This document shows positions 6,085 through 15,149 of a stretch of 16,660 bases of DNA, piece after piece (the stretch's first letter is position 1; each line of letters begins with the position of its first letter). The stretch lies in NCBI GenBank assembly GCA_030452365.1, contig JAKDMK010000011.1, forward strand, positions 1 to 16,660, in the 5' to 3' direction. This DNA is from Nitrococcus sp. GTDB lineage: Bacteria > Pseudomonadota > Gammaproteobacteria > Nitrococcales > Nitrococcaceae. The notes beneath the pieces were generated by a model. The model searched no databases. It saw only the letters and a list, made by a program, of their open reading frames with translations, and had not been told where the DNA came from. The translations under genes and the position numbers were made by a program.

Positions 6085-8554
6085 GTACGCGTGCCGAGTG
6101 CGGGCGAGGACGACTGCGGGCGGTTAAGTCCACTCTGGTCAGGGCCGGTATTTCGCGCGCGAGCAGCGGTTTGCCGAAGTAATAGCCTTGCGCCAGTGTG
6201 CAGCCGAGCCCATACACCAACTCCAGCTGCTGCAGCGTCTCAACGCCCTCTACCACCGCCTCCAGCGCCAAACCCTTCGCCATGGCGACGATTCCGCCAA
6301 GCATCAGCGTTGTCTTTGGGTCATCCAGAACGTCTCTCAGGAACAGCTGATCGATCTTGAGCGTGTGCACTTGCAAGCGCCTCAGCACGCTCAATGACGA
6401 ATAACCCACGCCGAAATCGTCTATGGCGATACGCACGCCGAGTCTTCTCAGTGCCTCGCAGGTCGCGACATGCGCTTCGGGATCGCGCGCCATGCGTTCC
6501 GTAATCTCGACTTCGAGCGACCGCGGCTCAAGGCCAGCCTCTTGCAGAATGGCTGCAACCTCCTGGGCGAATCCGGGCTGCTGGAAGTGAGTCGGAGCGA
6601 TATTGACCGCCATGCGCAAGGTATCAACACCGGCGCTACGCCAAGCGGCCAATTGCCTGCAAGCGCTTACCATGACCCAGTGTCCAATCACCCCCACGAG
6701 ACCCAAGCGTTCTGCGGCGGGAATGAACTCATCCGGGGGGAGCAATCCTCGCTTCGGGTGCTGCCAGCGAATCAGGGCTTCCACGGCCACCATACGGCCC
6801 GTGCGCAAATCGATCTGAGGTTGGTAGAAGAGTACGAATTGCCACGACTCGACAGCCGAGTGCAGCTCGGCATCCAGGGTCATGCGTTGCCGCGCCCGCT
6901 CGGTCATCTCGTCACTGTGGAAGACGAACCGCTGATTGCATTTGCGCTTGGCCTCGTACATGGCCGTATCGGCTGCCTGCAGCAGCGCCTGCGGCGTGGC
7001 GCCATTGTCCGGATAGACACCGATACCGATACTGGCACGCGGCGTGAGGGTCTGGTTTCCCAATCGATACGGTCGCTTGAGCGCCTCGATCACGCGCGCG
7101 GCGAGGCGGCCAGCGTCTTCGGCCTGGTCGAGCTCATCGGTAAGCACACAGAACTCATCCCCGCCAAAGCGGGCGGCGAACTCGGTATCGCGCAACTGCG
7201 ATCGCATACGCTTGCAGACTTCCTGCAGCAACCGATCGCCTGCATGATGGCCGAGCGAATCGTTGATGTCCTTAAACCCGTCTAGATCCAGAAACAACAC
7301 GGCAAATTGACCGCTGTGGCGCCGGGCCGCATTGATCGCCCGACCCAGTTGCTCAATGAACAGCGTCCGGTTGGGTAGCCCGGTCAAGCTGTCGTGGAAA
7401 GCAAGCTGCTGAGCCCGGGCTTCAGAACGTCGTATCCAGCTGATGTCGTGCAAGGTGAGCGCATATGTGGTGTCTTCACCCGCCTCGGCTCCCAGCGCGT
7501 ACACGCGCACCTGCACATGGTGCTCGATCTCCGATCCATCCGGGTTGAGCGTCAACTCTACAGTGTCGCGCGTACTCGCCAACGCTGCCAGATCGCGTCT
7601 AGCAATGACCTTGGAGCAGCGCTGCCGATTGCACACGCAAGCGAGCGTCTGCCCGCGTGCCGTCGCATCGGGCACGCCGAGGAGCCGCTCGGCGGTGAGG
7701 TTGGCCGCCTCGATTGCGCCGTCGCTGCGCGCCAGAATCAGGCCATCGCAACCGAACGGTGGAACTTCATCGTCCGCTGCCCCTTGGTCTGCTAGCGGAT
7801 TGCCAAAGAGCACCAGAGCGTCCTCGCCGAGCAACGTGCCGCTGAGCCGTATTCGATGCCAACGCCCGTGCGCGTCTTCTAGCTGCCAGTCGAGATCCCT
7901 GACCAAGCCGTAGCGTATCAGCTGTAGGTAGCGCGAGAAATCGACCTGCCTACGTAGAATGTTTGCGGCTGAGCTGGTATCCGATGCGCTCAGCAGCCGG
8001 CACAGCCCTTCCGAGCAATGACTGATCGCATTGTCTGCGTGCAGCACGAGACGCAGCGTGCCGAACCGGTCCAGCAGGTTAGCGGCCTGCTGGCGCGGTA
8101 GCAGCGTTGCGTCCAGCGTCTTGCGCATGCGCAGCAGTGCCGTGCCGATCTTTTGCAGCTCGTCCTCGGTAACAGGCAACATGCCGGCATCGACCGCCTC
8201 GTCACGGGCCAGCTTGTCTATTAACTCCACCAGCCGGGCGACCCCTTGCTCCACCAGCCTCCTCGTGGTGAATAGACGCCGTAATGCACCGCCGATCACT
8301 AGCGTCAGCAATAGCATCAGCAGCGTGCCCGCGGCGAACTCCAGCTGCAAGACCTGGTGCGCGCTGCGCGCCGCGGCAGTCATCTCGCGCACATCGACCT
8401 CGACCTCGGCAACGATTGCCTCGACCTCGCTCAACCGTCGCAGCTCCCTGAAGGTGTGCGTGGTCAAGGTGGCGACCAGAGCGAGTACCGCCACCGAAAG
8501 TACGATGGCAGCCAACATCCACCGGTTTAGTTGTTTGAAGCGTGTCTTGATCAT
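6077..8554 (-). CDS. Membrane PAS-GGDEF-EAL protein (c-di-GMP synthesis/breakdown)
   Basis: An 825-residue inner-membrane sensor. Two membrane helices (about 12-30 and 70-90) flank a short segment of about 40 residues, predicted periplasmic and with heptad-like charge. A HAMP- or coiled-coil-like stretch follows, then two weak PAS-like domains (about 165-250 and 270-375), GGDEF and EAL. The cyclase site is intact (GGDEF at 464-468); the inhibitory site upstream reads RDTE instead of RxxD. The phosphodiesterase motifs are also kept: EAL at 592-594, N651, DDFGVGYSS from 712, KID from 733, EGVET at 769-773 and QGYYFGKPL. Either or both activities are possible. The second PAS holds a CVCNRQRC cysteine cluster (C306, C308, C313). 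I chose the ATG at 8554, directly before MIKTRFKQLNRW and the first helix; the frame is open to a GTG at 8605, and neither has a clear Shine-Dalgarno. Coupled to the HDOD gene downstream. Confidence 0.95.
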   Translation of the reverse strand: MIKTRFKQLNRWMLAAIVLSVAVLALVATLTTHTFRELRRLSEVEAIVAEVEVDVREMTAAARSAHQVLQLEFAAGTLLMLLLTLVIGGALRRLFTTRRLVEQGVARLVELIDKLARDEAVDAGMLPVTEDELQKIGTALLRMRKTLDATLLPRQQAANLLDRFGTLRLVLHADNAISHCSEGLCRLLSASDTSSAANILRRQVDFSRYLQLIRYGLVRDLDWQLEDAHGRWHRIRLSGTLLGEDALVLFGNPLADQGAADDEVPPFGCDGLILARSDGAIEAANLTAERLLGVPDATARGQTLACVCNRQRCSKVIARRDLAALASTRDTVELTLNPDGSEIEHHVQVRVYALGAEAGEDTTYALTLHDISWIRRSEARAQQLAFHDSLTGLPNRTLFIEQLGRAINAARRHSGQFAVLFLDLDGFKDINDSLGHHAGDRLLQEVCKRMRSQLRDTEFAARFGGDEFCVLTDELDQAEDAGRLAARVIEALKRPYRLGNQTLTPRASIGIGVYPDNGATPQALLQAADTAMYEAKRKCNQRFVFHSDEMTERARQRMTLDAELHSAVESWQFVLFYQPQIDLRTGRMVAVEALIRWQHPKRGLLPPDEFIPAAERLGLVGVIGHWVMVSACRQLAAWRSAGVDTLRMAVNIAPTHFQQPGFAQEVAAILQEAGLEPRSLEVEITERMARDPEAHVATCEALRRLGVRIAIDDFGVGYSSLSVLRRLQVHTLKIDQLFLRDVLDDPKTTLMLGGIVAMAKGLALEAVVEGVETLQQLELVYGLGCTLAQGYYFGKPLLAREIPALTRVDLTARSRPRPHSARVRR

Positions 8555-8639
8555 GACGCACTTTATTGTTTTGCCCACCCTCAACCACCACCAGAATCGA
8601 CGCACCTGCTGTCAGCGGCGATTTCTAGAGAACACAACT

Positions 8640-8645
8640 ATTATA
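8640..8645 (-). promoter_or_regulatory. Possible -10 element for the GGDEF-EAL/HDOD operon
   Basis: On the minus strand the sequence reads CAAGTCTATAATAGTTG, an exact TATAAT about 86 bases before the chosen start codon. There is no good -35 at 16-18 bases upstream (closest AACTGG), so it would need an activator or be a weak promoter. The rest of the 280-base gap between the GGDEF-EAL start and the end of sppA shows no gene. Confidence 0.4.
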
Positions 8646-8834
8646 GACTTGCTAACGCACGCCCCAGTTCTTACCCACAACGAAAACAGTATTGCAAACA
8701 CTTCCAAAGCGATCCGTCGACGCGGGCACTGCCTTGTATTGGATGGCCGGTTGTGCGCGGACCGTCTTTACGGATGTCGGCGCCTCCGCGTGTTCCGTTA
8801 GCCCGGATCAGCCCAATCTAGGGCCTGTTCACAT

Positions 8835-10682
8835 TTAAGGGTAAGATCCCCTCAAGTCCGGCCAACAGGGGCAATAGGCATACGCGGCCTTAGGATCGTG
8901 CAGCCAGCTGAGCGGCAGCGGTTCGCCAGACTGCGCCATCCACTGCTCGAGCCAATCCGCGATCGGCAGATGCTCTGCATGGAGCCGCTGAGTCAAGGTG
9001 AGGAAAGGCCGCAGCAAACGCTCGCCCAGACTGCCGGCAGCGGGCACGGGCACCAGCATAAATCCGCGCTTATCCAGTCCCGCCAGCTTGGCGGCGGCCG
9101 TAGTGGCTTGGCGTAACCCCCCCAAACGGTCCACTAGTCCCAAGCGCTTGGCGACCCGGCCGCTCCATACCCGCCCCTGGGCTATCTCGTCGACGGCGGC
9201 CACGCTCATCTCACGCGCCTGGGCAACCCGGTGGATAAACTGCTGGTAGCCTTGCTCGACGACCAACTGCACTATGCGTGCCGCCTCCGCGGTCATCGGC
9301 CGATCCGGCCGCAGCGCACCGGTAAGCGCATGCGTGCTCACCCAGTCCGTGTGAATACCCAGATCTTCCAGCAGGGTATGAAAATTAGGGAGCAAGCCGA
9401 AGATACCGATAGAGCCCGTCAAGGTGCTGGGTTGGGCCCAGATCTGATTGGCGTTCATTGCGGCCCAGTAGCCACCCGATGCCGCCACGCTCGACATAGA
9501 AACCACAACGGGCTTGCCTGCCTGGCGCGTCGCCGCGACCGCGCGGCGAATCACCTCGCTCGCCGTTGCGCTGCCGCCCGGACTGTTCACGCGCAAGACC
9601 AACGCGGCGATGCGTTCATCCCGGCGTGCCGTGCGAATCTGCCGTGCCACGGTGTCCCCTCCTACGACACCGGGACGGCTCTCGCCATCGGCGATGGGAC
9701 CCTCGATTATGATCAGGCCCACCTTTACGGGCTGATTATCCGATTGCAATCCGCCGGTTGCCTGCACATAATCGAGGTTGCCGATGTGCCGGAAGTCACC
9801 GGTTTGCTGATCTACCCCCACCGCAGCAGCTACCTCGGCACGCAGCTCCGCCGGGGTCACGAGCTTATCGACCAGTGCGGCCGAGCGGGCAAGCGCCGCG
9901 GTATCCCCATCGTGTGCCGCGAGCTTAACGGGCAATTGTTCGATGTAGCGATCGATGGCCTGCGCTGGCAAGCCACGCGCCTGCGCCACGTCGGTCTTGT
10001 AGATATCCCACAGGGTATGCAGCCAAGCCTGATGCTCTCTTCGGGCCTGGGGCGACATGTCATTGCGCATAAACGGCTCGACCGCCGACTTGTACTGGCC
10101 GACCCGGAACACATGGACTTTCACCCCCAGCTCGTCAAGGGCATCCTCGAAATAGTGTTGATATACCCCGAAGCCCTGCAGCACCACCCCACCCATGGGA
10201 TCCAGGTAAACCTTGTTCGCCAGGGCAGCCAGATAATACTGCTGCTGGGTGTAGCTCTGAGCGTAGGCGATCACCTTCTTGCCGCTCGCCCGGAACTCGC
10301 TTATTGCGCTGCCGAGCTCTTGCAGCTGTGCCATGCCGGCCTGGGCCAGATCATCCAACTTGAGCACAGCCATGGAGATGCGTGGATCACTGGCCCCGCG
10401 CCGCAGGGCTGTCACCAAGCCACGCAGGGACGTTTGTTGCGGCTTCCCACCTATGATGCGCCTGATCAGCGCATCGGGCGCGAGCTCGCTGGTCTCCACC
10501 ACACTGCCTTGCGGTGCCCAGAGCAAGGCAACCTCGTTACCGACCTCAGGCGCCGGCGGGCCTTTGATCGCGAGCAACACCATAACCAGCAACGAGAGCA
10601 CAAACGCCGCGAACAGCACGCGCCATACCACGACGATCAGATACCAAAGAGTGGAGAAAAACCGCTTAACCACGGCGACCAT
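8835..10682 (-). CDS. sppA: Signal peptide peptidase SppA, 67K type
   Basis: Membrane-anchored serine protease with a Ser-Lys dyad that degrades leftover signal peptides in the inner membrane, active site facing the periplasm. It is 615 residues, close to the 618 of E. coli SppA, with two tandem S49 peptidase domains. One N-terminal membrane anchor spans about residues 10-37. The general-base lysine is K198 in GQYKSAVEPF (first domain). The nucleophile is S402 in SSVAASGGYW (second domain). RVNSPGGS near 364 and TGSIGIFG near 422 are further family hallmarks. The ATG at 10682 has a very good AAAAGGAG Shine-Dalgarno 8 bases upstream (10691-10698). The C-terminus carries a short tail, YCPCWPDLRGSYP, with two cysteines, which I do not recognise as part of the family. 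It starts 51 bases after the stop of lhr and may share its transcript. Confidence 0.97.
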   Translation of the reverse strand: MVAVVKRFFSTLWYLIVVVWRVLFAAFVLSLLVMVLLAIKGPPAPEVGNEVALLWAPQGSVVETSELAPDALIRRIIGGKPQQTSLRGLVTALRRGASDPRISMAVLKLDDLAQAGMAQLQELGSAISEFRASGKKVIAYAQSYTQQQYYLAALANKVYLDPMGGVVLQGFGVYQHYFEDALDELGVKVHVFRVGQYKSAVEPFMRNDMSPQARREHQAWLHTLWDIYKTDVAQARGLPAQAIDRYIEQLPVKLAAHDGDTAALARSAALVDKLVTPAELRAEVAAAVGVDQQTGDFRHIGNLDYVQATGGLQSDNQPVKVGLIIIEGPIADGESRPGVVGGDTVARQIRTARRDERIAALVLRVNSPGGSATASEVIRRAVAATRQAGKPVVVSMSSVAASGGYWAAMNANQIWAQPSTLTGSIGIFGLLPNFHTLLEDLGIHTDWVSTHALTGALRPDRPMTAEAARIVQLVVEQGYQQFIHRVAQAREMSVAAVDEIAQGRVWSGRVAKRLGLVDRLGGLRQATTAAAKLAGLDKRGFMLVPVPAAGSLGERLLRPFLTLTQRLHAEHLPIADWLEQWMAQSGEPLPLSWLHDPKAAYAYCPCWPDLRGSYP

Positions 10683-10733
10683 CGTTGACTCTCCTTTTGC
10701 CGGGCCCCACGGCCCCGTGCTGTAAGACCCCGC

Positions 10734-13700
10734 TCAATCCGCTTGTTGGTGACGCCCACGGTCTATCGAGCTTGGGTCAGACCGTGCCAAGCGCGGTGCG
10801 CCCCGGCGGTGGCGGGCCAGAAGCCTTTCCTGGAGCTCTAGGCGCTGCGCCGCCGGCATCGGCTCACGCAGAAATCCTATCGTGCCATTACAGCACAGCG
10901 CTTCGGGCACACCGTCGCGGTAGACGATCCGATTGCCGGTTAGCGCCGGCAGCCGCCTACCTGGCGTTATGATACCCAATAGATTCAGAGGATCGGCGGC
11001 GGATACCACGGCCAGCGTATCAGCGCCCTCTGATCGGCGCATGGCCTTGAGCGCCGCCACGGCCTGCGGCAGAGCAAACTGCTCGCCCGAGAACTGTTGC
11101 ACGAAGCGCCCGCCGCGAATCTCCCCACGCGCCTCCAGACGGTGGTAGACATAGAGCAGCTCGCGCCAGGGCGGTATTGCGCTCTCCCGCTCCAGCAGCT
11201 TGCGGAACACCACGCCGTAGCGTTGCAGTAGCACCCAGGCGATATGCTCCAGACTCGCGAGCTCAGTCATCGCGCCGGAGCGCCGCACGGGCGGCTCGGC
11301 GCTTTGCATGCACCGGCTCTCTAGATGCACCCAGCGACCGGCGGCGCTCACCCCCACCGCCGCACGCCGGCGGCGCCGGCCACGCGGGGCGAACGAAGGA
11401 CGCCTGTGCGCCGGCGCACTCAGCGCCCGCAAACCAGTGAATGTATCGGAGCTGATCAAGCCCCAACCGATGAGCTCCCCCAGTGCCGCCTCCACCTGGG
11501 TGCGCAACAGCCCGCTCGCCTCGACCAGATCGGTGAAGAACGATGCCCCTTGCCGCTCCAGGACCGTCAGAACCTGGCGAGCACCGCTCGACAGACCGGC
11601 GGGCTGTGCCGGTGCTGGTGATACAGCCACCTCGCGCCACAGTGGCAAAGCTGTCCGCTCAATCAGGGTAATAGGTGTTTGACGTACGGCACCAGGCCGT
11701 CGCCGTGCGGGCTCACCTTGCAAGCGAGGTGGCGTCAGTCGCAACCAGATAAACCGCCCGCTGGCCAGGAGCTGGTCCAGGTGCTCTGGCGCGTAATCGA
11801 CGATCCGGGCCGGCAGGATATCCCGCTCCCAGGCGGCTGCCGGCAACGCGAACCCCTCCAATTGCTCCAGCACCCGCGCCAACGCCTCCTGGCCTTGCGC
11901 GCGATCCGCGAGGCCGTGCCATTCGAGCAGGAAGCGCATGAACGTCTGCGCGCTCACAGGCTCGATCTCGGCGCGCAGGCGATGAACGCTGTAGCGTTGG
12001 ATGCGGGCAAGCAGGCGCCGCTCGCACCACTCGGGTGCCGAGGCCGCCGCGCTAAATCGGCCCTGAATGACGAACCCCTCTGCCTCCAGGGCCAAGAGCG
12101 CAGCAAGGACACGCTGCGTGGACACACCCAGTGGCGCCGCAAGCCGCGCCGCCGTGACCGGGCCAAGACCATCCAGGCGCGAACGAATGAGCTCCATGAG
12201 CGCGGTTTGCGCAGTGCTCGCGGCCTCACTCGCTGCTAGGGCTTCGATTTCGGGGTCTTGCACGAGCTCCGGATGCAGGCAGCGCAGCTCGGCAAGCCTT
12301 TCAGCGGCGACCCAGAGACTCTCGCCGCCAGGAATCGCAACGGCCGTAGCCCGAGCCGCGCCAGTGAGGGTAGCGAATAGTTCCCGCCAATCAGAGCGCG
12401 TCTGTTCCACCGGTTCATTCATCGGCCCACGTGCAGCCTCAGCCGCGGTCAAAAAGCCGAACACCACCAGTGCATCATGCAGCTCATCGGCATCCCGTGG
12501 TTGCGGCCAGACCTCGCGGCACACCCGGGCGATGGCCGCTGGATCCGGGCGAGCCGAAACGGCCGTATCCGCGAGCGCCAAGCCGCCGGAGCGCAAGGTG
12601 CGCGTGCGCCGCTCCTCTTGTGGCGCATCATCGAGGAAGGCGTAGGGCCGCGCGTTGAGCACTTCCTCGGCAAGCGGCGAGGGCACGGCGCCGTCTCGGC
12701 AAGACAGCGTGATGGTACCGCGTTCCAGCTTGCCGAGCAGTCGCTCCAGCCCCGCCACGTCCATGACTTCGGTGAGACAATCGTGCACGGTCTGGCTCAC
12801 CAGCGGGTGCTGCGGAATCTCCCGCGCCCCCGAGAGATTCTCGGCACAGGCGAGCTGCTCCGGGAATACCACCGAGAGCAGATCCTCGGCGTCCTGGCGC
12901 TGGAATTGCGCCGGGCGCCGCCGGCCGCCGCGGCTGCGCGCCACCGCAAGCGCAATGGTGGCGCACCAGCGCCAACGGACATTGAACATGGGTGCATCGA
13001 GCAACGCCTGGGTCAGCACGGCGCGTACCGATGCGCTGCGCAGGTAGCCCGCCACTTCCTCAAGCGCAAAGCTATGTGTGGGACCGAGCGAGAGAACGAT
13101 GCTGTCCTCCAGCGCCGCGGCCTGCAGCTCGAAGTTGAACCGACGGCAAAAGCGCTTCCTCAAGGCAAGGCCCCAGGCGCGGTTGAGACGAGAGCCGTAG
13201 GGCGAATGCAGCACCAGGTGCATGTCCCCGATCTCATCGAAAAAGCGCTCGAGCACCAGGTGGGCCTGGGTGGGTAAGGCCCCGAGCGCCTGCCGCGCCG
13301 CGCCCAGGTAATCGGCAAGCTGATCGGCGGCGCCCGCGCTCAGCCCATGCGCATCGATCAGGTAATCGCGGGCCAGCGCCGCCCCGCCCTCGGCGAGGCG
13401 TGCATCCACGGCCACGCGCAAGCGCGAGACGGCGATCGAGAGCTCGTCCGTGCGCCCCGGCGCCTCACCGACCCAGAACGGGATGCTAGGCGGCGCCCCG
13501 CGCGCGTTCTCCACGTAAACTCGGCTGGACTCGACCTTGAGAATGCGATAGGCGGTATTGCCCAATTGGAAGACATCGCCGGGCATGCTCTCGAAGGCGA
13601 AGTCCTCGTTGACGGAACCGACCCGCAAATCCTCGGGCTGGAGCATGACATCGTAGTCGAACTGATCCGGGATGGCGCCGCCATTGGTAATGGCTGCCAA

Positions 13701-15149
13701 ACGCGCGCCGCGGCGCGCGCGCAGACGGGCATTTACACGGTCGCGGTGCAGATAGGCGCCACGGCGCCCCCAACGTGAGGTGAAGCCCTGCGCCAGCATC
13801 TGCACCACGGCCTCGAATGTCTCGGGCTCGAGCCCGCGATAGGGCCAGGCTCGCGTCACGGTGCGGTACAAATCGGTCTCCGTGTACTCGCCGACAGCCG
13901 CCAGCTCGGCGACGATCTGCTGCGCGAGCACATCAAGCGGCGCGAGCGGGCTGCGGATTCGGTCCAGCTCGCCGCGCCGCACGGCATCGAGCAACGCAGT
14001 GCAATCCACCAAATCATCGCGGGTGAGCGGGAACAACCGTCCTTTCGGCACACGCTCGATACCGTGCCCAGAGCGGCCTACCCGTTGCAGCAACGCACTG
14101 ATCGCGCGCGGCGAGCCGAGCTGGCAGACCAGGTCCACATCGCCGATATCGATACCGAGCTCGAGCGAGGCGGTTGCCACCAGGACGCGCAGGTTGCCTG
14201 TCTTCAGCCGGCGCTCGGCCTCCAGGCGATGCTCGCGTGCCAAGCTGCCGTGATGCGAGGTGACCGCAGCCGCTCCCAGACGCTCGGCGAGGTGGCGCGT
14301 GGCTCGCTCACACAAGCGCCGCGTGTTGACGAAGACAAGAGTCGTGCGGTGGGTGTCGATCAATGCCGCCAGGCGGTCATAGATTTCATCCCAAACCTCA
14401 TTGGCCAGCACGGCGGACAATGGCGCACCGGGCACTTCCAGGGCCATATCACGCTCGCGGGCGAAACCGACATCGATGATCTTACATGCACCGTGATCAC
14501 CGACGAGAAACGCCGCGATGTCGGCAATGGGCTTCTGCGTGGCCGACAGACCAATGCGCTGTAGCGAGCGTGTAGCGAGGTTGGCAAGTCGCTCCAAGGA
14601 TAAGGCAAGATGCGCGCCGCGCTTGCTGCCCGCCAGAGCGTGAATCTCATCCACGATCACCGTGCGCACGCTAGCCAACATCTCTCGACCGGACTTCGAG
14701 GTCAGCAGGATATAAAGCGATTCAGGCGTGGTCACGGTGATGTGCGGCGGCTGGCGCAGCATACGCCGGCGCTCGGTTGGCGGCGTATCACCGGTGCGCA
14801 CCCAGGCGCGGATCTCGACCGCGCTCAGCCCTTGCCGTGCGAGCTCAGCCTGGATTCCGGTTAGGGGAATCTGCAGATTGCGCTGTACGTCATTGGACAA
14901 GGCCCGCAATGGCGAGATGTAGAGCACCGCCGTGCGCTCGGCGAGAGCCTGCTCCAGCCCCTCACGCACCAGGGAGTCAATGGCCGCGAGGAACGCGGCC
15001 AAGGTCTTACCGGAGCCCGTTGGGGCGGCGATCAGCGCATGCCCACCGGCGCGGATGGCGGCCCCGGCGCGTAGCTGCATGGCAGTGGGCTCGCCGAGAG
15101 CGCGCTCGAACCAGGATCGGACGGCCGGGTGAAACTCAGTCATGGCCAT
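10734..15149 (-). CDS. lhr: ATP-dependent helicase Lhr (long helicase-related)
   Basis: Superfamily 2 DNA/DNA-RNA helicase of 1,471 residues, translocating 3' to 5' and linked to DNA repair; E. coli Lhr is about 1,538. RecA domain 1 holds the Walker A APTGSGKT (42-49), TTPESLYILLTS near 140, the DEIH box at 167-170 and LSAT at 201-204. RecA domain 2 holds LVFVNTRR near 271-278, SHHGSLAREHR near 298, and motifs V and VI (TASLELGIDIG; QRVGRSGH at 355-362). A winged helix, the Lhr-core beta-barrel region and a long C-terminal part of repeated winged-helix modules follow up to the last residue. The ATG at 15149 and another two codons later (15143) are both possible; neither has a Shine-Dalgarno. 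The coding frame is unbroken. Upstream lies a 387-base gap with an SOS-like box. sppA follows 51 bases downstream. Confidence 0.97.
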   Translation of the reverse strand: MAMTEFHPAVRSWFERALGEPTAMQLRAGAAIRAGGHALIAAPTGSGKTLAAFLAAIDSLVREGLEQALAERTAVLYISPLRALSNDVQRNLQIPLTGIQAELARQGLSAVEIRAWVRTGDTPPTERRRMLRQPPHITVTTPESLYILLTSKSGREMLASVRTVIVDEIHALAGSKRGAHLALSLERLANLATRSLQRIGLSATQKPIADIAAFLVGDHGACKIIDVGFARERDMALEVPGAPLSAVLANEVWDEIYDRLAALIDTHRTTLVFVNTRRLCERATRHLAERLGAAAVTSHHGSLAREHRLEAERRLKTGNLRVLVATASLELGIDIGDVDLVCQLGSPRAISALLQRVGRSGHGIERVPKGRLFPLTRDDLVDCTALLDAVRRGELDRIRSPLAPLDVLAQQIVAELAAVGEYTETDLYRTVTRAWPYRGLEPETFEAVVQMLAQGFTSRWGRRGAYLHRDRVNARLRARRGARLAAITNGGAIPDQFDYDVMLQPEDLRVGSVNEDFAFESMPGDVFQLGNTAYRILKVESSRVYVENARGAPPSIPFWVGEAPGRTDELSIAVSRLRVAVDARLAEGGAALARDYLIDAHGLSAGAADQLADYLGAARQALGALPTQAHLVLERFFDEIGDMHLVLHSPYGSRLNRAWGLALRKRFCRRFNFELQAAALEDSIVLSLGPTHSFALEEVAGYLRSASVRAVLTQALLDAPMFNVRWRWCATIALAVARSRGGRRRPAQFQRQDAEDLLSVVFPEQLACAENLSGAREIPQHPLVSQTVHDCLTEVMDVAGLERLLGKLERGTITLSCRDGAVPSPLAEEVLNARPYAFLDDAPQEERRTRTLRSGGLALADTAVSARPDPAAIARVCREVWPQPRDADELHDALVVFGFLTAAEAARGPMNEPVEQTRSDWRELFATLTGAARATAVAIPGGESLWVAAERLAELRCLHPELVQDPEIEALAASEAASTAQTALMELIRSRLDGLGPVTAARLAAPLGVSTQRVLAALLALEAEGFVIQGRFSAAASAPEWCERRLLARIQRYSVHRLRAEIEPVSAQTFMRFLLEWHGLADRAQGQEALARVLEQLEGFALPAAAWERDILPARIVDYAPEHLDQLLASGRFIWLRLTPPRLQGEPARRRPGAVRQTPITLIERTALPLWREVAVSPAPAQPAGLSSGARQVLTVLERQGASFFTDLVEASGLLRTQVEAALGELIGWGLISSDTFTGLRALSAPAHRRPSFAPRGRRRRRAAVGVSAAGRWVHLESRCMQSAEPPVRRSGAMTELASLEHIAWVLLQRYGVVFRKLLERESAIPPWRELLYVYHRLEARGEIRGGRFVQQFSGEQFALPQAVAALKAMRRSEGADTLAVVSAADPLNLLGIITPGRRLPALTGNRIVYRDGVPEALCCNGTIGFLREPMPAAQRLELQERLLARHRRGAPRLARSDPSSIDRGRHQQAD

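Noticed and set aside
9231..10688. Long plus-strand open frame of 485 codons opposite sppA
   Set aside because: It lies exactly antisense to a certain gene, has no family motifs, is rich in Arg, His and Leu as expected for a codon-phase shadow, and has no upstream signals.
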